64,000 nucleotides of DNA, from assembly GCA_014925825.1 (NCBI GenBank), contig JACGCK010000102.1:62001-126000 (forward strand), in the 5' to 3' direction. Position 1 is the first letter of the stretch, and every line of letters starts with the position of its first letter. Origin of the DNA: Pholiota molesta. Taxonomy: Eukaryota; Basidiomycota; Agaricomycetes; Agaricales; Strophariaceae. A model generated the notes under the pieces. It ran no database searches and was not told the DNA's origin. It saw nothing but the letters and a program-made list of their open reading frames with translations. Position numbers and translations under genes: made by a program. Shown one piece after another: positions 1 to 11,533 of this stretch.

Positions 1-589
1 AGTTCGCCCGCCCCTCGGCTTTTCCCTGGCTTTTCCCTGGCTTTGCCTGAACTCGAATGCCAGCTAATGGGCCTGCGTCTCAGTCCCTCCCGTGATGCCC
101 CCTCACTTGTTGGCTTGTCCGCCGCGATCCTTGACACCAGCCCCTTCTCCCCTCCCCGCCGCTCTGCCCTACCATACCGTCTACGTGTACAAAGTGAGCT
201 GCACATATTGCAGTCTCTGCGGCACATAGACGCTGAGGTGGGCTCGGCGCTGCAATTGAGCTGAAGTTGATGCTATGAGAGGTCACCACCGCAGGAGCTC
301 AATGCTGCTCTGGCAGTCCCAACACCATACTGTACTAGCTTAGACTTGAAGTATTACTTATTACATTGTTATAGATCTATATTTCATTGGCCTGTAGACT
401 TAATTCACTCTAGGGGATAAATGGTAATTCAAGTAATTGGCATGATTTAAAGAGCCTTGGATAGCCTTGGAACGTGCTCAGGATTTAAAGAGCCTTGAAT
501 AGCCTTGGAACATGCCCAGGACAATCCAGGGCATTCTAGGGTGCCTATAGTGCCCTGAGTTCCCAGGATAGCCTCGTGACATGTTACCA
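1..589. other. gene-free left edge
   Basis: I see no convincing gene in this stretch. The short open frames at 43-264 have no recognisable domain and overlap on both strands. The only structure is the 38-bp direct duplication listed separately. It lies downstream of the 3' break of the gag-protease relic that starts at 590. Confidence 0.5.
444..519. repeat. 38-bp tandem duplication, two copies
   Basis: Two adjacent copies of a 38-bp unit beginning GATTTAAAGAGCCTT start at 444 and 482. They differ at a few positions. The word AGCCTTG also recurs inside each unit. Confidence 0.8.
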
Positions 590-3500
590 TCAAGCGACTG
601 TCCTAAAGCTAGCCGGGATCAAAAGTGTTTTTCCTGATGTGGCATTGCCCGTAAGATGGTAAAGCTTCATTCGCAGTCCTTCTTTAAGGTTAGGACGGTC
701 TTCCAAGGATTCGTAGAAGGATTCGGACATCAAAGTAATATCAGCTCCTGAATCCATTCGGGCTTCCATAGCTTCAGCTGAAATAGAGGAGACGAAAGCT
801 TTGATTCTCAGCGCTCTAGAGCCAAGAGACCCTAGTCCTTCCGGTAAGGATCTGCCCTTGACGGCCGGTATGACAACAGGTAAATCCTTGATAGTGTCTT
901 GTACGTCCTGTTCAACGGGTATCGGTATGTTACGCCTCGAAGAGTATTTCGCACGCCTAGCTGATCGAGGAATCCCTTCAGGACTACTAGTTTTGCGTGC
1001 AGATTTAACTTCATCGAACATTACTCGTCGACGAGTGTTTCGATTGCTTCCCTCGTCGCTGGAAGATTCAGAACCATCTTGTTTGCTAGATTCGGTATTA
1101 AGAGCGGTTTTTGAGGTTTTACTCTCATTCTTGGACAGGCCCGGAGAATAAGCAGAAGACGAATTGGATTTGCGCATAGATTCTAAATATTCCTTATTGG
1201 CAGCCTCTTCCTCCTCAGAATCAATGCCCAAATGCACTTCGTGCACTTCGCGTAGGATAGAGAAACAACCGTAATGAGGGCAGTCTCTAAATATGTGCTT
1301 AGTGCTAGTACAGATCCAGCATTGTCCGTTTGGAGGTCTGATACTGACAACTGAGTCGTCACGGCTGAAGTGATACCCATTGACTGTGTGACCGTTAGGC
1401 CATTCTTCTGGATTACGCGGGGTTGCGGCACTGCGACTACCTCATGGGCGAGCAGAGGACGCGTGAGCTTCCTTAGAATCATCCCCTGAATCGGAACTGG
1501 ATTCCTCATTGGCGTCAGCATCGACCTGGTGAGTGGTCCTTTTGCGGGAAAAGGAGCGGTTATGACTGGGACCAGCATAAGGCTTAACATCAGATGCTTT
1601 ACGCAGGTTCTCGTTCATGAGCCAAGTATTTGTCAGAGTCGGACCCATGCGTTCAGCTTCACGTTGTAATTCAAAGAGAGAAGGTGTTGAAACGTCACTG
1701 AGATAACCTGCCCACTCGACGGGCTGGGTGCGTAGGATTTTGGAGACGGCCGCGGCACCATCAGGGTTGGATGGGTACAAAAAGGAGTGGTAACGAATAC
1801 GGTGTTGTATGAAATCCAAAGCTTTCTCGGCAACGTGGTCCCGTTGACGAAATCGCATTTCCTCAAATTCCTGGGTGCGAGCCCTGGTCCAGGTTTCATT
1901 CATAAACTGCTCTCGGAGAGCTACAAGGACGTGGTCCCAATCCTGACTGTAATATTGCCTGTTCATTGCCGACAAGGCATCCCACCATCTTTGTCCCGCA
2001 CCGCTCTATTTAAGGGCAGCGACCGTACCGACGTCTTGATGCATAGTGGGGCTCATAGCCGCAAAGGCCGAGGTTTCACTGATATAATCGATAAGGGCTT
2101 CGCCGTCGCCATTCCACAAGGGAATGCTGAATAACGCGATCTTGTTATTCAACTGCCAATCTGAGTTGTAAGGTTCCGAAGAGGGTTGGCGGGATGGAGC
2201 ATGACCTGGAGGAGGACCTTGACCGGGCGAGCCGCCGGGAGAAGATGGAGGAGTTCCATCACCGCCTCGCGGAAATCCAGAGGGGGATCCTCTTGGTTGT
2301 CTTCCTCTAGGCGGACCGCGGTTATGAGAGGAGTTGGATGAGCCGCCAGGGGATCCAGGAGGACCGCAGTTTCCAGTATTGTGCGGATAGGAATTACCTC
2401 CCCAGTTTCCAACTTGAGGAGTTCCACTCGAAACAGTGGTGACAGGCAGTATTCCCCTAGGCATCAGCGATGGCCCCCAGTATTGTCTAATTCATGTGAA
2501 AGTGGTACAGTGGACAAGTTGCCAACTCCAGGCAGAGAAGATATAGGGTGAGATCGAGAGATGCTGCTGGCAGAAGGCTGAGGAGAAACGAAAGTAACTC
2601 GACGTTGGGCCAAGTGTCCACTAATCGAGTTGGGCTCGCCTCTAACTCTCGAGCTTAGAAACGCGATTCGTTCGGCCGTAATAGCAGAGGCTGGGTCAAC
2701 GGATGGGGTACGAACGCGATGCAAGTAAGGAGTGGGCTTGAATAGTTCGCTAGGAGTATTCATGCTGTTCAGCACACTAGTCCTGATATCTGAATCGTCG
2801 CCTATAAAGGCGGGTGCGTAATCTTCGCGCATGAGGTATGTTTGCAAGGTAGACCTCGGACTGAGTTTATCGATTCGCGAACGTTCCGAAGGGGTAGTAG
2901 AATCGTAGGAAGAAATGGAAACATTATCGATAATGTCGCCAGGCTTGCTGAAGACCTTCTTAAGTTTGTTGAGGTATTGGTGGACGTGCTTGACGGCGTT
3001 AGCGCATCGACGTTGCAGGACGATGTAAGTGACTATCATTTCATCAGGGTTATCGTTCCACGCGAGCATTCGGAGGAACTGGAAATCCTTATCGATGACA
3101 AAGGTTTGTCTCTTTTTACCGTAGAAGAAGTCGGCGAGGCTGCGAATAATTTGAGACAGTGCCAGCACGATCATTCCTATCTCCAACAATCAAGCATGGA
3201 AGGAATAGAATTTAGTCCCTTTCTCGTCATAGGTGACTAAATCCTTGATAGTCAGGCGCTGTCGCTGGAGATTATCAACCGCTGATGGGAGGTCCGTCCA
3301 GGTGCAATCGGTGTCTGGGTGAGACCAGCAAATGAGTACTTCGCGTAGGAGTAAGGCCTCTTCGTCAGGGCGTCCTTGAGGAAGATGACCATCGACCGCG
3401 CCATAGTCCGCGAGAGGGTCTTCGTCATTCCATTCATCCCAGGGAGGGTAGTACCTGCTTATCGAGGCGTGAAGAGGTTCGTCAAAGAGCTTGAAACAAT

Positions 3501-4154
3501 CCATCACCGATATCCCTTGAAATATAGAGACGGCCTTGCTATACATGGCAGGCTTGTCCTTCTCTAAGAAGGGTTGTTCTGCTCCGGAAGGAGTGAACCA
3601 TAACGCATTAGCATTCAAGGTTTGTTTGGAGGAGTCCGTCTCAGAGGGGGTGAACAAGGAGTTAAGAGAAGGAGCAGCTGATGAAATTCCACTTGAAGGA
3701 AAAGAGGTGGCTTGCGAGCTGGATTGGATATGAGTATGGTCCGTTACTAGCGTGCCTTCGGTTCTAGTAAAAGAATCGGAGGTGGCAGCTGAGTTGGCGG
3801 ATTTACTCTTGGATCCTCGAGCCGCGACTGCCTCTTTGGAGTTTTGGGCGGGAACTGTCTCGTCGTAAGGAGGATCGTTGAGGTCTATGATCGGTTGTCC
3901 AGGAGTCAAAGGTCGCGGAGGACCCGAAGGTTGGTCTGCATCGGGCTCTTCTTCGATCAAGGCTCATCTTTCACGCACAGGAGATGAAGATACGGGGGAG
4001 TCAACTGGCGTCAGAGGGGTACTTCTGGGTTGCATGACGGGCGCGTATTCCAGGGTCTGTCTGGAATTACTTGTAGTTCGAGCCTTGGTCGTTTTCCCTC
4101 CTTGATAGGGAGGGTACCGATGGAATCCAAGACCTTGGCTGATTTGGGAGGCAT
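590..4154 (-). mobile_element. LTR retrotransposon relic: gag plus protease, degenerate
   Basis: Reading the minus strand from an ATG at 4152-4154 gives a gag-like polyprotein: an acidic/proline-rich leader, a Gly/Pro-rich linker (about 2100-2450), a capsid-like part with WNGDGEALIDYI and WTRARTQEFEEMRF (about 2130 to 1800), and a zinc knuckle CWICTSTKHIFRDC (CX2CX4HX4C, 1280-1321). An aspartic protease active site DSGADITLM follows (DSG codons at 746-754). The frame is broken by in-frame stops at 3964-3966 (TGA), 3190-3192 (TGA), 2006-2008 (TAG) and 1442-1444 (TGA), and by frame changes near 4098 and at 2464, where stop and start overlap as TGATG. No reverse transcriptase, RNase H or integrase follows; the element is lost at about 590. 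The gag/protease order fits Ty3/gypsy elements of mushrooms (family knowledge); the exact clade is not established. Confidence 0.8.
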
Positions 4155-4202
4155 TGGGAACGTAAGAGGGGAGTTCCTATTATCTCTGACTAGCGATTGA
4201 TC

Positions 4203-4210
4203 ATCTTATA
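4203..4210. repeat. left target-site duplication ATCTTATA
   Basis: The 8-bp word ATCTTATA lies immediately left of the 19-bp terminal inverted repeat starting at 4211. An identical copy at 10094-10101 lies directly after the right terminus. An 8-bp target duplication is the hallmark of hAT transposition. Confidence 0.85.
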
Positions 4211-4818
4211 TAAGGCTGAGCACGGGTGCACCCGCAGGTATACCCGGATCCTACCCGCGGGTATTTTGGCGCCCGAAAGCCATACCTGGACCCGCAAAGA
4301 TTTTTTCCCACGGATCACCCGGATCCGTGGGTCAATTACCTGCGGGTCGCAGGTACCTACAGGTATACCTGTAGTCCGCGGATCCCGACGGGTACCTGGA
4401 GGTATACCCACAGGTACCCTCCATGGAGGCAGCAAGCCACCCTTTATGCATCTGTGCGCCGCGGGAGCTGCTTTATGAGCTGCTCCTTTGCACGCACAGA
4501 CGGTGCAGGGGAGGGGGGAGGGGGCTGGGACTCACGAAGCGCGTGTTGGGACATGGTGCGGGGCCATGGTCGTAGTGTGCGGATGCTGCGGCATGACGTC
4601 GCGGGCGGGTGACGTCGCACGCCCGGCGGTGTACGGGCGCCGCGGGACAACATGCGGGGCCGTGGTCGTCGTATGCGGGCGCCGCGGCACAACGTCGCGG
4701 GTTGCGGACGTCGCGGGGATCGGGGCCGTCGTCGTAGTTTCGTGCCGCGCGGGACGACGTGGCGGGCGTTACGAGCGCTGCAGCACACCGTCGCGGGGGT
4801 GTGGGGCTGTCGTCGTCG

Positions 4819-7800
4819 CACTAGTGTCTGGTGATATCATGCATGAGATCATGGTAGTTCACCAGGAAAGAAGTTGCATCCAGCCTGGTAACTCAGCTCG
4901 CACAGCCACCCCACCTAGCTGGGATTGAATTTGTCCACTCTAGGCAGGTGGTCTGTGCTGGTCACTGGGGGCGGTGATGGTGATCACTGGGGGCTGTGCA
5001 CTTGCTCACCATGCTCAACAGTGCCCAGCACTCCTCGTCGCTGTTGTCAGGGTCATCCCAAAGTGGAAATACCAAAAATAACATTTTTCCACTATTGGTG
5101 GGATTGCAGCTGGGCAGCTGGTCCGCTCTGTTTGGGGCCCTTTGGGACCGTTTTATATCGATAGATGCGGATTTTGATTCTGAATACAACCGTGAAATTT
5201 TCATATTAATAGCTGCAATGGTTGACGCGCTAGACGCGAATTACTGATGGCGTAAAATTAGCGCCCACAAAGAATATTGCTTTCCTCCGCAACCGCCCGG
5301 TCGTTTTGCATGATCTTAGGTGGTATCTAGAGGTATTAAACGTGCGCTTCGAACGCGTCCATGATCGTAATTTTACGTCCCTTCCTTGCTCCGTAAAACG
5401 GCCCGCATAAAATTACGCTCGCACCGCTTTAGCGCCAGCTACGCATTGAATATCCGCGCGCATATTATATTATAAAATAGGTTAATATCACACCTTTCCA
5501 ACGGTATTTTACTCGTTTAAATCGAAACACTCTACGCGGCGTTATTCACGAAATGGTTGTTTATTTATAGCAGGGGAACCACAAATCGCCTCAGCGAGCG
5601 CTTAGGTGCGTTGCCATCTGCTAAATTTATTGGATTTAATGACACATCGACTTTGGAGATCAGACGCCGGGAAGGTACTGAACCAGATGCTTGGATATTG
5701 GCTGGCTGGCAGGCATGATTCTATATTTAGTATTCGGGCCGAGCACGTGTCTGTTGGCTTATATGCACCTGGGTTGGCTCGCTCAATATTGGGCGCTTAG
5801 GCACCATAATATACAGAAAGATTCAGAATTTTACACTGATCTCGAATCTAAAATTTCATATTAATAGCTGCACTCGTTAGGGCGCTAGAAGCGAATTACT
5901 GATGGCGCTTAAAATGCGCCCACAAAAGATGGCTTGTTTCTCCTAAACCGCTGTTCCGTTTTGCATAATTTAAATTGCAATATATAGATATTAATAAGAC
6001 CTTTCCAACGCGATACTGATCATAATTTTCCGTCCTTTACCCGGCCCATAAAACGGCCCGCGCTATTTTGCACTCCTACATTAATAGCACGGGCTACGGG
6101 TTGAATATCCGCACGATACTTCACCATAAAATAGCTGAATAACAGATCGTTTGAACGCGGTCCTATACACCCTCTGTGAGAGACTTCCCATGGCTCCAGC
6201 AAGGAATTGATCTCGCATTAAATGGCGCAGGAACCGCATACCGCGCGGGCGCGTACTTAGGCGCGTTGGAATCACCTGATTTTACTGGATTTAATGACAC
6301 CTGGATTATGGCATTCGGAGGCCAGCAAGGTAGTGAACCAGACATGGGGCTGGCATGAATATTGCATTGCTGGCCGGAATGATACTATTTTTAGGCCTGC
6401 CGTGCTCGGCATCACCCAATCCGGGCATAGAATTGTGGCACCCTCCCCCTCCCCCCCATATTGAAAATTCGATTCCTCCCTCAATTCTTATCCTATCCTT
6501 TTGTTCTTTTTTGTATTATTTTATATAAATACGGTACTATACACCTATGCCATTAATACATTATTGCAGTGCATATAGCATGTGTTATCCTAATATCGCT
6601 CTTTTTTCATTATTACATTGGGGCTTTTCACTGCATTTGGGATGCTTATTAGCATGTATAAAGCGGTGAGTAGTTAGAGGTACATATCTAACACATTTTC
6701 TGGTAGCTTAACATTAATATAAATGCTGACCTATAGGTTACACACATGAAATTGGATTGGGTACTTTCTCCTTTATGTACCCATATCTCAGCCAATATTG
6801 TCACTACAGACAGAAACAGGAGTGCGTTAAAACGGTAGCAAAGCCTATCAGATATTTAACTATACAATATTCTGACACACACCAACTACTCCAGTGATCA
6901 CACCAGAATGATTAAATACAATAAATACAGAACAATATCGCCCTGTGAATGTAGTTATGCATCTAAAATTACACGATTTTCAATGAGAGCTCTATAGTAT
7001 GGGTAAAACTACCTGACCAATTTTGAAAGACCAGTAAAAGAATTGCGACCTCTAGATAGCAAAACATCGCAAAATTCTTGATTTCTTGAAAATGTCAGAA
7101 GATTCATGGATATCTATATACTGTTACTACTCCAAATATAGTGTAATATGCTTATCATAGCTACTAGACACCAATCTCACTTAACATAGGCATTTATAAA
7201 AAAAGTTATTCATCAGAGCATATTCTAGACCACTTGAGGTGTTTAGATCATAGGGATATCTATGAATCAAGTCATACATCAAAAATATGTGGGTAGGTCG
7301 CGACATATTTGGCTCTGTAGGGTGCATTCTTACTCTCCTTGTCTAACTTTTGGATATGTTAGGTGGTAGATATGGTAATATACTCACTCCGAATATCACA
7401 ATATTCCAAGCATAATTGAATGTGCCAGATGTATATTTCATGTTTTCTACTAGATTTAATCATTCTGCTGATATAGTAAATAGAATGCAATAAGAGAACA
7501 ATCATCGATTAATAGAGTTGGAGAGAGCATAATCAATATGTTAATGAGTGTTTAAACATGCTTATAGCTGCAGTATTCATTGAAATATGAGTACATCAAG
7601 GAGACAGTACCCAAATTCATCTTTATGTGTGTATACCAATAGAGCAGCATTTATATTGGTTTTAAGCTACCAAAAATGTGTTAATATGTACTTCTTCTAT
7701 TCACCGCTTTATATATGCTAATAAGCATCCCAAATGCAGTGAAAAGCCCCAATGTAATAATGAATAAAGAGCGATATTAGGATAACACATGCTATATGCA

Positions 7801-9547
7801 CTGCAATAATGTATCAATGGCATAGGGTATAGTACCGTATTTATATAAAATAATACAAAAAAGAACAAAAGGATAGGATAAGAATTGAGGGAGGAATCGA
7901 ATTTTCAATATGGGGGGGAGGGGGAGGGTGCCACAATTCTATGCCCGGATTGGGTGATGCCGAGCACGGCAGGCCTAAAAATAGTATCATTCCGGCCAGC
8001 AATGCAATATTCATGCCAGCCCCATGTCTGGTTCACTACCTTGCTGGCCTCCGAATGCCATAATCCAGGTGTCATTAAATCCAGTAAAATCAGGTGATTC
8101 CAACGCGCCTAAGTACGCGCCGGCGCGGTATGCGGTTCCCGCGCCATTTAATGCGAGATCAATTCCTTGCTGGAGCCATGGGAAGTCCTCACAGAGGGTG
8201 TATAGGACCGCGTTCAAAGATCTGTTATTCAGCTATTTTATGGTGAAGTATCGTGCGGATATTCAACCCGTAGCCCGTGCTATTAATGTAGGAGTGCAAA
8301 ATAGCGCGGGCCGTTTTATGGGCCGGGTAAAGGACGGAAAATTATGATCAGTATCGCGTTGGAAAGGTCTTATTAATATCTATATATTGCAATTTAAATT
8401 ATGCAAAACGGAACAGCGGTTTAGGAGAAACAAGCCATCTTTTGTGGGCGCATTTTAAGCGCCATCAGTAATTCGCTTCTAGCGCCCTAACGAGTGCAGC
8501 TATTAATATGAAAATTTTAGATTCGAGATCAGTGTAAAATTCTGAATCTTTCTGTATATTATGGTGCCTAAGCGCCCAATATTGAGCGAGCCAACCCAGG
8601 TGCATATAAGCCAACAGACACGTGCTCGGCCCGAATACTAAATATAGAATCATGCCTGCCAGCCAGCCAATATCCAAGCATCTGGTTCAGTACCTTCCCG
8701 GCGTCTGATCTCCAAAGTCGATGTGTCATTAAATCCAATAAATTTAGCAGATGGCAACGCACCTAAGCGCTCGCTGAGGCGATTTGTGGTTCCCCTGCTA
8801 TAAATAAACAACCATTTCGTGAATAACGCCGCGTAGATGTTTCGATTTAAACGAGTAAAATACCGTTGGAAAGGTGTGATATTAACCTATTTTATATATA
8901 ATATGCGCGCGGATATTCAATGCGTAGCTGGCGCTAAAGCGGTGCGAGCGTAATTTTATGCGGGCCGTTTTACGGAGCAAGGAAGGGACGTAAAATTACG
9001 ATCATGGACGCGTTCGAAGCGCACGTTTAATACCTCTAGATACCACCTAAGATCATGCAAAACGACCGGGCGGTTGCGGAGGAAAGCAATATTCTTTGTG
9101 GGCGCTAATTTTACGCCATCAGTAATTCGCGTCTAGCGCGTCAACCATTGCAGCTATTAATATGAAAATTTCACGGTTGTATTCAGAATCAAAATCCGCA
9201 TCTATCGATATAAAACGGTCCCAAAGGGCCCCAAACAGAGCGGACCAGCTGCCCAGCTGCAATCCCACCAATAGTGGAAAAATGTTATTTTTGGTATTTC
9301 CACTTTGGGATGACCCTGACAACAGCGACGAGGAGTGCTGGGCACTGTTGAGCATGGTGAGCAAGTGCACAGCCCCCAGTGATCACCATCACCGCCCCCA
9401 GTGACCAGCACAGACCACCTGCCTAGAGTGGACAAATTCAATCCCAGCTAGGTGGGGTGGCTGTGCGAGCTGAGTTACCAGGCTGGATGCAACTTCTTTC
9501 CTGGCGAACTACCGAGATTTCATGTAGAATATTAACGGACAAGGCTG
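4819..9547. repeat. giant inverted repeat (fold-back element), arms about 2 kb
   Basis: The left arm (about 4819-6810) recurs in reverse complement as the right arm (about 7570-9547), with an AT-rich spacer of about 0.76 kb. Identity is very high in the middle of the arms and decays toward the spacer and the outer 40 bp. Mirror pairs of open frames (for example the 83-codon frame at 4996-5247 and its copy at 9119-9370) are by-products of the symmetry, not genes. The right terminus, read inward, is CCAGCCTTGTCCGTTAATAT, and the same end recurs at 12628. The words flanking both sides are GTC-rich (GTCGTCG ends at 4818 and begins at 9548), which may be a target duplication but is low in complexity. 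No transposase is visible. Confidence 0.85.
5190..6420. repeat. direct duplication of about 650 bp inside the fold-back arm
   Basis: Within the left arm, a block around 5200-5850 is repeated in degenerate form at about 5860-6420. Shared landmarks are ATTAATAGCTGCA followed by GCGAATTACTGATGGCG (5204 and 5861), CGTTTTGCAT (5310 and 5957) and GGATTTAATGACAC (5632 and 6288). The right arm carries the mirror copies, so the element holds four related units. No protein is encoded. Confidence 0.7.
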
Positions 9548-10093
9548 GTCGTCGTGTCGTGACGACGTGGCAGGCGGGTGACGTGGCACACCCGTCGGAC
9601 CAGGTGCGCAGAGAGTGGGCGCGGGTTGGGCTGGTCGTAGCACCACGTCGGCGTGCATGGAGGCTATGGGGAGGGGTGGTGGTCAGCGGCGAGCGAGGGT
9701 GAACTGCATAGCGGGCGTACCTTGTGGGTCTCCCGCTCCCGGGTCTCCCCTTGCTCTATCCACCACTTCCTTCGTCTCCGCGTTGTGCCTCCGTGGTCGA
9801 GGTGGTGTCATGGCTCGAGGTCGAGGGGCGAGGTGAGAGTGGGCCGGGCGGGTCCAGGTGGGTGAGCAAACGAGGTGGAAATCGAACATGAAGTCATTTG
9901 AAGCGGAGATCGAAATCTCCGGATCGGGCCGCAGGTACCAGCAGGTATACCTGCTGTCGCCGAAATCCATACCTGGATCCGCGCTGATCCGTGGTCACGG
10001 GTGACCCGGACCCGCGGATCACTTGACCCACAGGTATTCCCACGGGTATACCTGCGGGTTACCTTTGTGGACCCGCACCCGTGCTCAGCCTTA

Positions 10094-10101
10094 ATCTTAT
10101 A
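10094..10101. repeat. right target-site duplication ATCTTATA
   Basis: This is identical to 4203-4210 and directly adjoins the right terminal inverted repeat of the hAT-like element. Together the two copies define the insertion and imply that the sequence from 10102 rightward was once joined to 4202 leftward. Confidence 0.85.
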
Positions 10102-10968
10102 TGATAAAGACACACTTCCAGATTTAGGTGATTCACATGGATCTTGTGCATAGCTCGGTGGGAGAATTGAAGAAAGGTGACTGGCACCTGATAAAGTAGA
10201 CTGAATGAAAGATAAGAAGTGGAGAATTGGACTCATGCGGGTGGACCAGGAAGCAATCTCCTTTTACCAGCACGGGCTCGGCTAGCGAGCCACATAGCTA
10301 TCGAAAGGAGAATCTACGGATCCGAGGAGACCACGTCTCGCAAGACGCTATCCACTGGGATCCGGAGAAGCCTCGAAGTTCATCAGTAGAGTCCAAGGGA
10401 AGGGGAGGTGAGACCATTCGCGGGAACGTAGAGACTTCCCCCTTTTACTAGCAAGGGCTCCTCTAGCGAGCCACCTGGCTATTGAAAGGAGGGACTCCGG
10501 AACCGAGGAGACCACATCTCGGAAGATGCTATCCACTGGGGTCCGGAGGGGTCTCAAGATTCAACCGCTGAGAGTCTCGTGGCCATATGAGAGTATCGAG
10601 ATAGGCCAAGGAGGGGTAGGCTTCGGCATGGATGTTGAAGTCCGTGGTGCCCCCACCATTGTGATGCCTTGGGTTCGAGGGACTTCGGGTGCCGAGGAGT
10701 AGGAGAAACAGAGCGAGGGAGGGACGCGAAGGAGCGTCTGCTCGCCTGGCTAGGTGAAGGTAGAGCGAAGCAAGGGGGGACGCGGGAAGCGTCAACCCGC
10801 CTGGCTGAGGATAGGGACATTGTAACTCATCGTCTTGAGGACGTGTCACCCTCGTCAGGGAGGCGGTTGCAGGGCGCCCAGCCGGTGAGGGTAGAGGGGG
10901 CCTCTCAGACGTTGAGCTCGACAGCGTGAAAGAAGTAGTATATGATGCTAGCTACGTGACAAGACGAA
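10102..10968. other. former 5' flank of the gag element; repeat-rich, no gene
   Basis: With the hAT insertion removed, this DNA lies directly upstream of the minus-strand gag. It may therefore hold the 5' leader or LTR of that element (inference). Open frames such as 10529-10849 minus are proline/serine-rich, contain repeats and show no domain. A degenerate duplication of about 57 bp around 10700-10815 shares GGGACGCG and CGCCTGGCT. I find no primer-binding site I can defend. Confidence 0.4.
10261..10560. repeat. two direct repeats of about 120 bp, period 181 bp
   Basis: The block starting CTTTTACCAGCACGGGCTC at 10261 recurs at 10442 as CTTTTACTAGCAAGGGCTC. Both copies share GAGGAGACCAC and GCTATCCACTGGG near their ends. 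They differ by scattered substitutions, so the duplication is not recent. Confidence 0.75.
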
Positions 10969-11240
10969 TGTTATCTACAGCAAGTAAACATATGTAAATA
11001 GGGGTCACGTGGCTGGCATCGCAAGAATGTCAAGATGGTTAAAGGTAAGAAAAGGGACCTGCAGATGTAAGATATAGTACATGTATCACAGTGAGTAACT
11101 CAGTATATTTAGAGGGAACAGAGCTAGCTACTTGCCTGGAGTCTGAAGTGAGTAACTAAGGACTTCAGACATTGTTCTACAGCTACATACATGTGTGTCA
11201 TGTGACCACATCAGCTGAGACTAAATAGGCAACTCTAACA
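10969..11240 (-). mobile_element. copia-type LTR, minus orientation
   Basis: On the minus strand the unit begins TGTTAGAGTTG (11240) and ends GATAACA (10969), so it has matching TGTTA...TAACA ends, as LTRs do; it is 272 bp long. About 150 bp of the same LTR recurs on the plus strand at 14112-14265. The 5-bp flanks (ACGAA and GACCA) do not match, and no purine tract precedes it, so it is neither a clean solo LTR nor clearly the 3' LTR of the copia scrap at 12175-12627. Confidence 0.7.
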
Positions 11241-11530
11241 GACCAGGTTGGCCACTTAACCACTGGTTGACCGCTGGTTTGGGCACTTAATCACTGGTTG
11301 ACCACTGGTTGACCACCAGTTTGGGTGCTTAACTGCTGGTTGACCACTGGTTCCAGTGCTTTGACCACTGCTGACCGCCGGTTCCAGTACTTGACCAGTG
11401 GTTGACCAGTGGTTATTCAGACCCATAGTAACCACTGGTCAACCACTGGTTTCAACTACTGTTATTCAGTAGTCTAATCAACCGTCTATTATATTTGGCA
11501 TTTCTAACCAAACCAACCAGTGATAACCAC
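11241..11530. repeat. short-word repeat island (TTGACCACTGG family)
   Basis: About 290 bp consists largely of variants of TTGACCACTGG and its complement CCAGTGGTCAA in both orientations (for example 11259-11300, 11336-11420 and 11440-11540). It is not a strict tandem array: spacing and orientation vary. It resembles the subterminal zones seen inside the hAT-like element at 4226-4425, with a different word. It is probably one end of another hAT-type element, but no clean terminus is visible. Confidence 0.55.
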
Positions 11531-11533
11531 TGG

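Larger units (their letters stand above)
4211..10093. mobile_element. hAT-like non-autonomous element, 5.9 kb
   Basis: The ends are perfect inverted repeats of TAAGGCTGAGCACGGGTGC (4211-4229 and 10075-10093), flanked by the 8-bp duplication ATCTTATA. The first bases TAAGG fit the hAT terminal consensus YARNG. Inside each end, about 200 bp is packed with variants of short words such as CAGGTATACCTG and CCGCGGGTA (4226-4425 and 9925-10080), as in hAT subterminal regions that bind transposase. GC-rich sequence follows on both sides, including a near-identical stretch starting GGCGGGTGACGT at about 4600 and 9572 in the same orientation. No transposase frame is visible. A 4.7 kb fold-back element occupies the centre. 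The insertion point is about 50 bp upstream of the gag start of the retroelement, so it is younger than that element. Confidence 0.8.

Noticed and set aside
4819..4830. CACTA-type (EnSpm) terminus, because the fold-back begins CACTAGTG
   Set aside because: The other end reads CAGCC or CCAGCC, not CACTA, and no clear 3-bp target duplication can be told apart in the GTC-rich flank.
4925..9441. Pairs of identical open frames (about 60-107 codons) on both strands
   Set aside because: They mirror each other because of the inverted repeat, have no domain and are broken between copies; they are not genes.
10660..10700. tRNA-like B box (GGGTTCGAGGG)
   Set aside because: No A box, acceptor stem or cloverleaf can be drawn around it.
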